From: Acanthosepion esculentum
Taxonomy: Eukaryota > Mollusca > Cephalopoda > Sepiida > Sepiidae
Length of the DNA: 64,000 bases
Assembly (NCBI GenBank): GCA_964036315.1
Contig: OZ038482.1
Span: 14,466,434 to 14,530,433 of the forward strand
Direction of reading: 5' to 3'
The notes under the pieces: generated by a model
Databases searched by the model: none
The model's input: the letters and a program-made list of their open reading frames with translations, nothing else
What the model was told of the DNA's origin: nothing
Position numbers and translations under genes: made by a program
Shown here: one piece after another, positions 11,340-20,639 of the stretch
Layout: every line of letters begins with the position of its first letter
How positions within the stretch are numbered: position 1 is the stretch's first letter

Positions 11340-11380
11340 AGGCGACAGTCTGTTTCATGCTAGATGCAATCGTCAGGCCT
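11340..11380 (-). ncRNA. Type I hammerhead ribozyme, intact core
   Basis: On the minus strand all core pieces are in order: stem I strand AGGC, core CUGACGA, stem II (UUGC/AGCAU around AUCU, with a U-U closing pair), GAAA, stem III ACA/UGU with loop GAC, cleavage triplet GUC, and stem I strand GCCU. All invariant core bases (CUGANGA, GAAA, UH) are present. Penelope-like retroelements are known to encode type I hammerheads, and the surroundings fit. Activity is inferred, not shown. Confidence 0.75.
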
Positions 11381-11415
11381 GACAATTGAATCTAGTATGA
11401 AACAGACTGGCGCCT
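11375..11415 (+). ncRNA. Degraded hammerhead ribozyme copy
   Basis: Opposite-strand partner of the intact copy. The core reads CUGACAA (invariant G8 changed to A) and the cleavage region reads UGGC instead of UGUC. It should be inactive. It overlaps its partner by the shared AGGCCT palindrome. Confidence 0.65.
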
Positions 11416-11520
11416 CTAAGTGTTGACTTCTATGTTCACTTTTATATTTACACACGCTCTATCTCTGATATTGAGCACTTTATCCCATAAATATAGCACA
11501 TTTTAAGACTATATTTCTTC

Positions 11521-11523
<3 letters not shown>

Positions 11524-11567
<44 letters not shown>
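11524..11567. repeat. (TA)n microsatellite
   Basis: Right boundary of the hammerhead module. Confidence 0.96.
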
Positions 11568-11574
<7 letters not shown>

Positions 11575-11801
11575 TTATTCAAAAATTATAACATGAATAT
11601 ATTATAAAATCACTACAAAAGTAGCCATTTTGTTTCAAAACTTCTGGTGTCTTATCAAGTGATGGTGTTGAATGTACAATAAAGGGTTTTTAAAGGTTCA
11701 AATCAATCAAACACCCCTCGCTAGGGGAAACGTTTTCACATAAGACTTTGTAGTGATTTTCTAACATATTTATGTTATAATTTTCGAATAAATAATTATA
11801 T
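11568..11801. mobile_element. MITE-like element with about 55-bp inverted ends
   Basis: The left arm (TTATTTATTCAAAAATTATA, then ATCACTACAAAAGT) is inverted at 11743-11801 (ACTTTGTAGTGATTTT, then TATAATTTTCGAATAAATAA). The 120-bp interior has no coding capacity. Family unknown. Confidence 0.65.
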
Positions 11802-11892
11802 TTGATCTACTCTGTATTGAGCACTCTTTTAAGAATACTATTTGTTGGTTATTGGAATTTTTTCCGTATACACCAATCCTATACTTGGGTAC

Positions 11893-11897
<5 letters not shown>

Positions 11898-11968
<71 letters not shown>
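11898..11968. repeat. (TA)n microsatellite
   Basis: About 35 units. Confidence 0.97.
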
Positions 11969-11973
<5 letters not shown>

Positions 11974-12195
11974 GTGCTTATAAGAAGGTTCTCAATATCA
12001 GTGATAGATCTATGATATTCAGTTATATATTTATCGATCATCAAACAAACTGGTTTATTTTTTTTTAAATTGAATCTGTTTATGTCAGTGACCGTTTAGG
12101 GATGATACTCCTACCCACACAGACATATATTATAAACCAGTTTCTCTGATGATCGCGAAAGCGGGGAAACCTGGGTTACAAACTCATATCCATAC

Positions 12196-12199
<4 letters not shown>

Positions 12200-12272
<73 letters not shown>
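12200..12272. repeat. (TA)n microsatellite
   Basis: About 36 units. Confidence 0.97.
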
Positions 12273-12278
<6 letters not shown>

Positions 12279-12404
12279 TTTACAATTGTAATTACAATAC
12301 ATTTAGTAAATGACCATTTCCACCTACATAGTTTAGTTTTAATATATTTCAAAATCTATGGTGTGTTAATAGGGCTCACCTGGATTATACCAATGGATTA
12401 ATAC

Positions 12405-12405
12405 A

Positions 12406-12460
<55 letters not shown>

Positions 12461-12476
12461 ATATATATATATATAT
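12405..12476. repeat. (TATC)n plus (TA)n microsatellite
   Basis: About 13 TATC units followed by 8 TA units. A related (TAGA)n lies at 13215-13262. Confidence 0.97.
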
Positions 12477-12594
12477 GACTAATACAAATAACATTTTTAC
12501 TTAGCTGGTTGATACTAGATTTAACATTTCGACTATATATATGTATGTATGCATGTGTATTCGGTATATACATTTGAGGATGTGGGCTTTTAAA

Positions 12595-12596
<2 letters not shown>

Positions 12597-12658
<62 letters not shown>
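12597..12658. repeat. (TA)n microsatellite
   Basis: About 30 units. Confidence 0.97.
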
Positions 12659-12661
<3 letters not shown>

Positions 12662-12736
12662 GTAGAAATCCTGTTATAGCATTGGGAATTTTTTTTCCAA
12701 TAAGCAATTTGGGGTAAATTCTATTTTGTGTCTGCT

Positions 12737-12752
12737 TAATTTTCTCTGGGAT

Positions 12753-12784
<32 letters not shown>

Positions 12785-12818
12785 TATATATATATATAAT
12801 CCCAGAGAAAAAATTTAC
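12737..12818. repeat. Inverted repeat centred on a TA tract
   Basis: AATTTTCTCTGGGATTATAT on the left is mirrored as ATATAATCCCAGAGAAAAAA on the right around a TA core. It is a hairpin of roughly 80 bp. Confidence 0.85.
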
Positions 12819-13132
12819 AGTTGAAAGAATAGAATAGAAAGAATAGAAGTGTTACATCTAACTCAATCATGTCTCTCTACCCACTTCACTCCCTCACTTC
12901 GTTAGTTCACTTATTACTGCCAGTCATAAATGTGTAAATTTCTTTTCATTTTAACATTTGGAAATAAAATCTGATGATCCGCTGTCCTTTAAAAGGGCTG
13001 TAGTGAAATAATTTATTATATGGAACCTAAATTGATCTGTTTTTATTTTTATTAGCTCTGATTTACATTGAGCTCTCTGGATTTTATCCTCCTTGGGTCT
13101 ACCCATACGGATTACCTAGTTTTTAGTAAACT

Positions 13133-13135
<3 letters not shown>
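12819..13135. other. Unannotated interval
   Basis: No recognised gene or repeat. Confidence 0.4.
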
Positions 13136-13213
<78 letters not shown>

Positions 13214-13215
13214 GT

Positions 13216-13246
<31 letters not shown>

Positions 13247-13262
13247 TAGATAGATATAAAAG
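13136..13262. repeat. (TA)n and (TAGA)n microsatellite
   Basis: TA tract to about 13218, then tetranucleotide TAGA units. Confidence 0.97.
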
Positions 13263-13640
13263 GTTAATAGTCAGAGTTGAATCAGACCAGGAATCAGTAG
13301 TATTAAAAAGTGCTTAATAGCAAACCTTAAAACTATATTTCTTCATATTCTGAGCTCATGTCAGGGTGCAGGCATTTAAGTAAATATTTTTAGGTACCCG
13401 GATGTGCGGAATAAAATAACTAATACCCCACTTTTTCCCTCACTTACACTTTTTTCCCTCTTTTCACCAATTACAGTTTCTTCTCCCTCCTCTCGCCTAC
13501 CCCATGCTCATAATTTTACCCTTAAACTTCCGGTATATTGGAGTAGTTTTCTTTAGCTTGTACATCCTTCCATTTGCCTGAGGATACCTCACGGTCGAAA
13601 CCCGAGTTGCGAGGTTGGTTGTCATTTTAGCGTTTTCTGT
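13263..13640. other. Unannotated interval with hammerhead-like phrase
   Basis: No gene. At 13578-13601 the phrase CTGAGGATACCTCACGG plus TCGAAAC matches the recurring CTGAnGA-hairpin-GAAAC pattern, probably the 3' end of a decayed retroelement. Confidence 0.4.
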
Positions 13641-13658
13641 TATATATATATATATATA

Positions 13659-14401
13659 TTTAAAGACATTTATATTATGTTTAACGTTCTTTTTATAGAT
13701 ACAAGTATTTAAGCAAATGCTCTGTTTTATAATAAACAGTATTAAATAACATTTACCGGCCTGAATGTCCGAGAAATTTTCATAGAAAATTCCGACAGGA
13801 ATCGAACCTGTATCCTATACGGAACCATCATTTCGCGTGATGTGCCTTAACCTTTCGGCCACAGAGCGGCGTCTGGTTAGCAAGGTCGATTTTACTATCT
13901 TTAAACTTAAATCTTCCATGAATCTCTTCTATTCATATCTGCTCTAGCGTATCAAATGTAAACAAATGACGTCATATATTTTAGAATTGGACATAGTCCG
14001 ACAATTTATTTAAAGACATTTATAATATGTTTAACGTTCTTTTTATAGATACAAGTATTTAAGCAAATGCTCTGTTTTATAATAAACAGTATTACATTTG
14101 ATACGCTAGAGCAGATATGAATAGAAGAGATTCATGGAAGATTTAAGTTTAAAGATAGTAAAATCGACCTTGCTAACCAGACGCCACTCTGTGGCCGAAA
14201 GGTTAAGGCACATCACGCGAAATGATGGTTCCGTATAGGATACAGGTTCGATTCCTGTCGGAGAGCGAAAATTTTCTATGAAAATTTCTCGGACATTCAG
14301 GCCGGTAAATGTTATTTAATACTGTTTATTATAAAACAGAGCATTTGCTTAAATACTTGTATCTATAAAAAGAACGTTAAACATAATATAAATGTCTTTA
14401 A
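13659..14401. mobile_element. Large foldback with two tRNA-Ser-like sequences
   Basis: The left arm 13661-13959 is the near-perfect reverse complement of the right arm 14094-14400, about 300 bp each. The roughly 135-bp centre is itself a partial copy of the left end (GTCCGACAATTTATTTAAAG, then TTTATAATAAACAGTATT). Each arm carries one tRNA-like sequence in opposite orientation (13788-13868 minus, 14185-14265 plus). High arm identity suggests a recent inverted duplication or gene conversion. No protein is encoded. Confidence 0.85.
14185..14265 (+). tRNA. tRNA-Ser(CGA)-like sequence inside foldback element
   Basis: An 81-nt type II cloverleaf can be drawn. Acceptor strands are CACTCTG and CGGAGAG (6 of 7 pair, one wobble). 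The D arm is GCC...GGC within TGGCCGAAAGGTTAAGGC (A box). Anticodon stem CATCA/TGATG encloses the 7-nt loop CGCGAAA, giving CGA at positions 34-36 (serine). A long variable arm has GTAT/ATAC pairing. The T arm is ACAGG/CCTGT around TTCGATT (B box). Position 33 is G instead of the near-universal U, so this is probably a repeat-embedded pseudo-tRNA. Confidence 0.5.
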
Positions 14402-14451
14402 ATAAATTGTCGGACAATGTCCAATTCTAAAATATATATATATATATATAT

Positions 14452-14575
14452 TAAGGCGTTTCTTATCTTTATACGTTCTTTTTATAGATACAAATATTTA
14501 AGTAAATGCTCTGTTTATAATAAACAGTATTAACAACATTTACCGGCCTGAATGTCCGAGAAATTTTCAGAAAAT
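14452..14575 (-). mobile_element. tRNA-like foldback family, terminal fragment
   Basis: Carries GATACAAATATTTAAGTAAA, TTTATAATAAACAGTATT and CCGGCCTGAATGTCCGAGAA, then stops at the boundary of the gypsy remnant. A short TA tract (14432-14451) separates it from the large foldback. Confidence 0.75.
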
Positions 14576-15540
14576 ATGATCTCCTAGGTTGGCATTGTCG
14601 AACCTTATTCTCTGACAGTAATTTGTTAAAAATGGATCTAAATTTTCTCGGAAATATGAGCTCTGCAGGTGACATTTTCTCTTCATTCAATACACGTTCA
14701 AGAATTCTCGTAATGCCGTTTCTTCAGCTTCCAAGCCTTTAGCTTTTCTTAATGCACTTTTGAATATATCAACAAATTATTCCGCTTTAACATTCGACCT
14801 TCTATGATGTCGGCATTGTCAAATCTACATTCGCGTAGCTTTTGTAGAAATGTTTTCCATTATCGGATACCACACTGCTAGGTACTCCAAATATAGCAAA
14901 AAGTTCGCGTAAGAATTTAATCGTTACTGAGGTAGTCGGTTGTTTACACTTTAATATCTCGGGTCATTTTGAGAAACTGTCAACCTCACTTAAATAGTAT
15001 GTCACATTTAGTGGTTCAGTAAAGTCCATGTGTAGACTTGCACATGATGTATCAGTGTTCGGCCATGCCGAATAATTTGTAGGTGGTGATTTTGCTTCCG
15101 AATTACAACCATTACACTTTCTTTTGGATATCTTTGTCTGAACTTTGGCCAATACACGTCGCTTCTGATCAAGGACTTTATCCTCACTATTCTCGGAAGT
15201 CCTGCGTGGAATTGTTTTAAAATCCTTTTTTGTTGTGATAACGGAATTACAATTCTATCCGCGTACAAAAGTAGTCCATCACAAATAGAAAATGTATTAT
15301 TGTTAGCAGGTTTAATTTTAGTTTCAATACATTTCGACTTAACGTCTTTCATAGTTTTTTGAATAAACGTACCCTTTTTAGAATGAATTTGATTTCGTCT
15401 ATTCTGACAAGCAATTCTTTAAGAGTGTCACACGCCAGTCTTTTAATTTAGCTTTCGGATTCCAAAATCTCCCTTACATTTCGATATCAATCTGGACAAA
15501 GTATCAGCGTCTCACAATTTCTTTGACAATAGAAATTTCA
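14576..15540 (-). pseudogene. Ty3/gypsy pol remnant (RNase H end and integrase)
   Basis: On the minus strand, 15540 downward: a DADTLSRLI-like RNase H end, then an integrase zinc-binding region (LLLYADRIVIPLSQQKRIL, FHAGLPRI, DVYWP, CNGC). In the His-His-Cys-Cys motif the second His (HxGHP) is now Leu. The catalytic core follows with LHMDFTEP (first Asp), VDSFSK then a TGG-to-TGA-type stop, FGVPSSVVSDNG (second Asp), a frameshifted FVDIFK region and MSPAELIFPRKF near the C terminus. Multiple shifts make it inactive. LTRs were not seen; the lower-coordinate end meets the foldback fragment. Confidence 0.85.
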
Positions 15541-15543
15541 TAG

Positions 15544-16134
15544 TATCTGTCTATATTACTGAGATGAGGTATTATGTACACTATCTACATTATTCGGACT
15601 ATTGTCCTCATCTTTGTTGCCATATTTATTACAACGTTTCGGCCCTTCAGTATCTGTCTATATTTCTGAGATGAGGTATTATGTACACTGTTTACAATAT
15701 TCGGACTATTGTCCTCATCTTTGTCGCCATATTTGGCCGTTGTACGCTCCGGTCTTCTTCAGGTGGTTGGAATGTCGGACTGAACCCTTTATTTCACTCA
15801 TTGGGGTAGACTGTTCTAGTTCCACGTGCCAATCTAATGGATGTCAGTTATCTCCTGCTTAATTCCCTCTCCAAGTTCTCCACCGCCTTAACCAGGTACT
15901 GAACTCACAACTCTTTGGGTCCTGTCACTGGCTCTAACCAACGCCTTTGTCCCCTGTGTCATGTGTCCTTAAGGACATGGCACGTGGAACTAGAACAGTC
16001 TACCCCAGTGAGCGAAATAAAGGGTTCCGTTCGACATCCCAGTCGCATGAAAAAGGCTGGAGCGTACAACTGCCGAAACGTTGTAATAAATATGGCTACA
16101 AAGATGAGGACAATAGTCCGAATAATGTAAATAG
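15544..16134. mobile_element. Foldback SINE, locus 2, with extra 3' fragment
   Basis: Order: inverted 3' fragment (15544-15647), complete inverted SINE (15648-15970, head at its right end), then forward body (15971-16134). The centre reads GTGTCCTTAAGGACATGG. The same three-part order with the same internal breakpoint occurs at 18513-19109. Only a weak flank match (TTTCAT) was seen as a possible target duplication. Confidence 0.8.
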
Positions 16135-16249
16135 TGTTTCATTACTCTCTTTATCTTTTTTCGGCTTAATAGTTTTAACTTACTCGTTGTTTTCTTTCGC
16201 CTTTTACTTTTATACGTCCGTCCCTATGATCTTTTAAACGTCAGTTCTT

Positions 16250-16264
16250 CATCTTCTTCTTCTT

Positions 16265-16295
<31 letters not shown>

Positions 16296-16434
16296 TTATT
16301 ATTATTATTATTATTATTATAGTAGTAAATATTAGGGTGTATCAAAAGTATTTTCGTTTTTTGCAGATATTTACTCCAGAGCTTATATTATGCACTCATC
16401 GAAAGACAAACTGTGCCTACACTATATTCTTCTT

Positions 16435-16501
<67 letters not shown>

Positions 16502-16647
16502 GTTGGAGTAGTAGTAGTAGTAGTAGTAGTTTTAGCAATGATAGTAATATATACTAGGGTGTAGCAAAAGTATTTTCGTTTTTACAGATATTTACTCCAA
16601 AGCTTATATTACGCACTCACTGATAGTTTAACTGTACTTACACTATA

Positions 16648-16683
<36 letters not shown>

Positions 16684-16720
16684 TTATTATTATTATTATT
16701 CTTCATATTATTATTATTAT

Positions 16721-16754
<34 letters not shown>

Positions 16755-16815
16755 TGTAGTAATCGTTGTAGTATTAAACATTAGGGCGTATCAAAAGTAG
16801 CTTCGTTTTTCACAT
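16250..16815. repeat. Composite tandem array with (TTC)n, (TTA)n and (TAG)n
   Basis: Three units of about 223 bp. Each starts near TAGGGTGTATCAAAAGTATT (16332, 16556, 16783) followed by TATTTACTCCA...GCTTATATTA, then (TTC)n, (TTA)n and (TAG)n runs. The non-repetitive phrase resembles a mariner terminal sequence, so a MITE-like insertion may have been tandemly amplified. Open frames here are artefacts. Confidence 0.85.
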
Positions 16816-16829
16816 TCGTTCGTTCGATC

Positions 16830-17400
16830 GTTCGTTCTTCACCTCTTCCACGAGTTTCTTTTTCTTTTTCTTTCCTTTTTCCTTCCTTCCTATTTTCTTT
16901 CTTTCTTTTGTCTTGTGTATATTTCTTACTCTCTTTATTTCTCTTCCATTGATTTCCTTCTTTTTACCTTCTCTACTCTCTTTCTTCTCTTGGCCATTGA
17001 AATCTGCTTTTTTCTTCTTTTCTCCATCGTTATGGCTTTCTTTATCTTCTCCTTGATGCTTTTCCCTGAAATCGTTCTTTTATTCCTCATGAACGTGTTT
17101 ATTTTCCTTTCTCTCCAATCTTTTTCCACCCATTGATTTTTTAACCCATAGGCTTTTATTACCCCCAAAATATCCTTCTTTTCTCTTTTCTGTAACATTT
17201 TTTCTTTTCAATTTCTAACTCCTTTTTTCTATCAGTAATGCCATTTTTCTCACCTTCCCAGTAACATTTTGTTTTTCCCCTCATTAAAATATCTTTATTC
17301 ATCTTTTTGCTTCTTTTTTTATCTCTCTTTTTTATTGTTTTATTTTCTTTGCGCCTCAATTTCTGGCTTTCTCTTTGCTATTTCCTTCTCATCTTCAAAA
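16830..17400. repeat. Polypyrimidine (T/C-rich) tract
   Basis: The plus strand is strongly T+C biased for about 570 bp with no regular unit. The Lys/Arg/Glu-rich minus-strand frames are compositional artefacts. Confidence 0.8.
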
Positions 17401-17978
17401 TGGCGTCGTAAGACTCAATAAATTTACCAAGCGTAACGCTTACAGAATGCTTCCGATATGACCTGAATGTTAAGCCCCTTCAAATTCCTCGCAGGAAACA
17501 AGCTCAACTAAAACTGACATTAAACGTCTCATATTTCTCTTTACTTAATGCAGATCATATCAAAGTTGATTGTATATTTGTCTTTTTCTGTCCAAACCTG
17601 ACAGATTCCAAATTGCTTCGTCGCCTCTCGAACAAAATGCTTTTATTGGAGAGACGTTTAAGACAAATTCAAAGATTTCGACATTTTAACCAGTCGTCAT
17701 CAAACATTTTTATAAGAGAAATATTCTAGTTTCAAATTGACAAATTGAGATTACTAGCTGTCATGAAAATCCCAGGTTAATGTGTAAACGGTTTGATTAC
17801 TGTTAATATCACAAGTGTACACGAGATCAGCTTTTATTCTGGAAGTCAATGTTTTCACAACAAAAGAGATATTAACCATCCAAAGTTGGAAAAAGTTCAG
17901 TATTCATTTATATTTATATGAGCATTGCATCATGTGAGTTCCCGTTTTATAATATATGACCCTATTAAGTGCTCTCAA
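17401..17978. other. Unannotated interval
   Basis: No recognised gene or repeat. Confidence 0.4.
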
Positions 17979-17979
17979 T

Positions 17980-18310
17980 CACACATGGCTTAGTGGATAA
18001 AGACGTTGGTTAGATCCAGTGACTAAGCCCAAAGAATTGTGAGTTCACTACCAGGCAGTGGTGAACCAAAGACTTGGAGAGTTGAGTTAAAGGGAAAATA
18101 ACCGAGACACCTGCAAAAGACATGGCACGTGGAACTAGAAAAATCTACCCCAGTGGACGAAATAAAGGGTTCGGTTCGAAATCATCTGAAGAAGGCCGGA
18201 GCGTGTAACGGCCGAAACGTTGTGAATATGGCAATGAAGATGAGCATAACAGTCCGAATAATGTAAATAATGCAAGTAATCATAATACATCATCTCAGAG
18301 ATATAGACAG
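17980..18310 (+). mobile_element. tRNA-derived SINE, full-length monomer
   Basis: Head ACACATGGCTTAGTGGATAA, B-box-like GTGAGTTCACTACC, body GGCACGTGGAACTAGAA, CTGAAGAAGGCCGGAGCG and GGCCGAAACGTTGTG. The 3' end CATCTCAGAGATATAGACAG is retained. It is the most complete monomer in the window and a useful reference for the foldback forms. Confidence 0.88.
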
Positions 18311-18381
18311 ACTCTATTAAAATACTGATGAAAGCTTAATGTTTGGTGGAATCAAATTTGGAGCAAACTATTTTTATTAAG

Positions 18382-18406
18382 TTATCGTCATCATCATCGT
18401 CGTCAT

Positions 18407-18447
<41 letters not shown>

Positions 18448-18454
18448 GCATCAG
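18382..18454. repeat. (ATC)n / (AGC)n trinucleotide repeat
   Basis: ATC/GTC units followed by eight AGC units and one ATC. Confidence 0.95.
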
Positions 18455-18497
18455 TCCCATGACAGGTTCGGGTCGTAGGGTATATGTATAATTAAAT

Positions 18498-19123
18498 ACT
18501 TGACCAGTTCAGAATCTGTCTATATTTCGGAGATGAGGTATTATGTACACTATTTACATTATTCGGACTATTGTCCTCATCTTTGTCGCCATATTTATTA
18601 CAAGGTTTCGGCCTTTCAGTATCTGTCTATATTTCTGAGATGAGGTATTATGTACACTATTTACATTATTCGGACTATTGACCTCATCTTTGTCGCCATA
18701 TTTGGCCGTTGTACGCTCCGGCCTTCTTCAGGTAGTTGGAATGTCGAACTGAATCCTTTATTTCGCTTGCTAAGGTAGACTGTTCTACTTCCACGTGTCA
18801 TGTTTAATGGATGTCAGTTATTAGTTATCTCTTGTTAACTCACCTCTCCAAGTTCTTCATTGCCTTAACCAGCTATTGAACTCACTATTCTTTGGGTCCT
18901 GTCACTGGATCTAACCAACGCCTTTATCCACTGTGCCATGTGTCCTTAAAGACATGGCACGTGGAACTAGAACAGTCTACACCAACGAGCGAAATAAAGG
19001 GTTCAGTTCGACATTCCAACCACCTGAAGAAGGCCGGAGCGTACAACGGCCGAAACATTGTGATAAATATGGAAACAAAGATGAGAACAATAGTCCGAAT
19101 AATGTAAATACTTGATCAGTTCA
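18498..19123. mobile_element. Foldback SINE, locus 3, with target duplication
   Basis: Flanks ACTTGACCAGTTCA (18498-18511) and ACTTGATCAGTTCA (19110-19123) differ at one base and bracket the whole composite. Inside: inverted 3' fragment (18513-18616), complete inverted SINE (18617-18950), forward body (18951-19109). The layout and breakpoints match locus 2 at 15544. Confidence 0.85.
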
Positions 19124-19639
19124 CTTCGCATATCTGTATTGAAACAGTACGGAGAGTTTCATTCATGCGTAGCGTGTATTATGCAAATGGACCTGGCGGA
19201 GTCCATCCTCCTCCACCTCAAACCCAAGCCTGTGCTCCTCCATCTAGTAGATGGCCGTTGATACCATCGGAGAACCCTTCGTCCTGACCTTGACTCAACC
19301 TAGTGACGCCGTCCTATCCTCTGCATGCAAAGCTTTGGAGCCTAGTCTATTGCATTGTACTAGAAGACCGTTGACCCTAAAAGAATGTTCAACCGCCCTT
19401 TGACATCTCTTGCGGTATATAGTACTGGTTTTGTTTTACATACCTGTACCGTCCAGTGGAGATCAGGACTGAAATATTTATTTATGAAAATAAGAGATAA
19501 ACAACACAAATGTATATGGTATCTATCTAAATTGATTATTTTTTTAAAGTTATTTTACATGTTGACGTGATGTACTTGGCATTCTGTAACTTTCAAGAGT
19601 CATTCATTTGTGAGTTTTGTTTATTTCTTCAATTTCTTT
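19124..19639. other. Unannotated interval
   Basis: A relatively GC-rich patch (about 19190-19350) has short open frames on both strands but no recognisable domain. It could be a decayed exon or transposon piece; identity unknown. Confidence 0.4.
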
Positions 19640-19659
19640 GGATGAAAATAACAAACAAG

Positions 19660-19730
<71 letters not shown>

Positions 19731-20033
19731 AACAAATATATGTATTAAACAACAAATTTACAAGTGACAAAGACATCAACATTTGTGTTTGTGAGTGAAC
19801 GTAAAGAGTTTGTATTTTGGTGAATATTCGTACGTACGTGTATATGTGTTTCTTGGCGTTTTCCTACAAGTGGGCAAAACGCGGATCTCTGCGAGAGATC
19901 ACATTTTTAAATGTGTCCGCTGAAATTCAAAATAGAAAAAAGAGAGCGAGGCAAGAAGTTTCCCAGTATTTATAGTTTAAGGAGAACGACCCCTAGTGAC
20001 AATTAGGGAATTAACGAGGAGTTAACTCCGACA
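19640..20033 (-). mobile_element. LTR-like repeat, copy with expanded TA tract
   Basis: Reverse complement of the 6764-7172 family: ACAAACAAGACCG, CAACATTTGTGTTTGTG, CGTACGTACGTGTATATG, CAGTATTTATAG and end GGAGTTAACTCCGACA. The far end is truncated or replaced relative to 22947-23377. A 65-bp (TA)n (19663-19727) occupies the place where the sister copy has only about 10 bp. Confidence 0.7.
19663..19727. repeat. (TA)n expansion inside LTR-like copy
   Basis: The orthologous position in the copy at 23058-23068 is a short TATATATATG, so this tract grew after duplication. Confidence 0.9.
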
Positions 20034-20082
20034 AGTTAATGAAATGACGTCATCGGAAGCCAATCTCTGATGGTAGTTATTT

Positions 20083-20560
20083 AAAAGAGGCCTTTATGGA
20101 ATGCTCAGACTTTTTGTTTGAAGACTTTCAAAATAAAGATGAGATCTTCAAAAGTTTTAATGAGTTGCCAGTCGCTAAAAATACGGTCAAGGTGAGAATA
20201 ACTGCTATGAACAAATATATAACTGATAGATTTATACTAGATTTGCAAAAACGTGTGTATGTCTTCAATTTCTTTGGATGAAAATACACACATTCCCATC
20301 CTTGCTTCTTTAGCAGATGTTGCAAGATTTCCTTCCGGAAATATCATAAAGAAAAAACTTAGCAAACTTCATCAAATTTTCAGAGAAAACTGGAGAACAA
20401 GATATTCTGGATAAATTGAAGAAAGAGTTTATTGAACTTGGCATTAAGCTTGGAAATATTGCATCTGTGACAAGGATGATTGGAAAAATGATGGATTTGT
20501 GAAATTATGGAAGCAAGACGCAAACCGCAATTTAGTTGAATTTCATTGCATTTTGCACCA
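20083..20560 (+). pseudogene. hAT-like (ZBED/GTF2IRD2-type) transposase remnant, copy 1
   Basis: The frame encodes FLFEDFQNKDEIFKSFNELP followed by VAKNTVKVRITAM, typical of ZBED/GTF2IRD2-related hAT transposase proteins. A separate frame near 20530 gives VEFHCILHQKSVCE, the FHCILHQ motif of the same family. Internal stops and shifts. It shares about 500 bp with copy 2 at 23440. Confidence 0.65.
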
Positions 20561-20639
20561 AAAATCCGTTTGTGAAAACTAGTTTGAAATTACTGGAAAA
20601 TCCCTAGGTGGACCCCTGTAACAAAAGTTGAATATTTTA

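Larger units (their letters stand above)
11310..11523. mobile_element. Penelope-type terminal module, head-to-head pair
   Basis: An inverted pair: 11316-11377 on the minus strand and 11375-11457 on the plus strand share ACTTCTATGTTCAC and CGCCTCTAAGTGTTGACTTC. The plus arm continues into TACACACGCTCTATCTCTGA, CACTTTATCCCATAAATATA and ATATTTCTTCA, the tail also found after the Penelope gene at 28078 (29400-29541). TA tracts lie on both sides. Confidence 0.75.

Noticed and set aside
16935..17359. Lys/Arg-rich minus-strand frames as nuclear proteins
   Set aside because: Purine-rich strand of a pyrimidine tract, with no domain or repeat phase.
18892..19115. Frames of 60-71 codons recurring in SINE copies
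   Set aside because: The same peptide appears in each SINE copy because the repeat is conserved; there is no coding signature and it overlaps Pol III head or body motifs.
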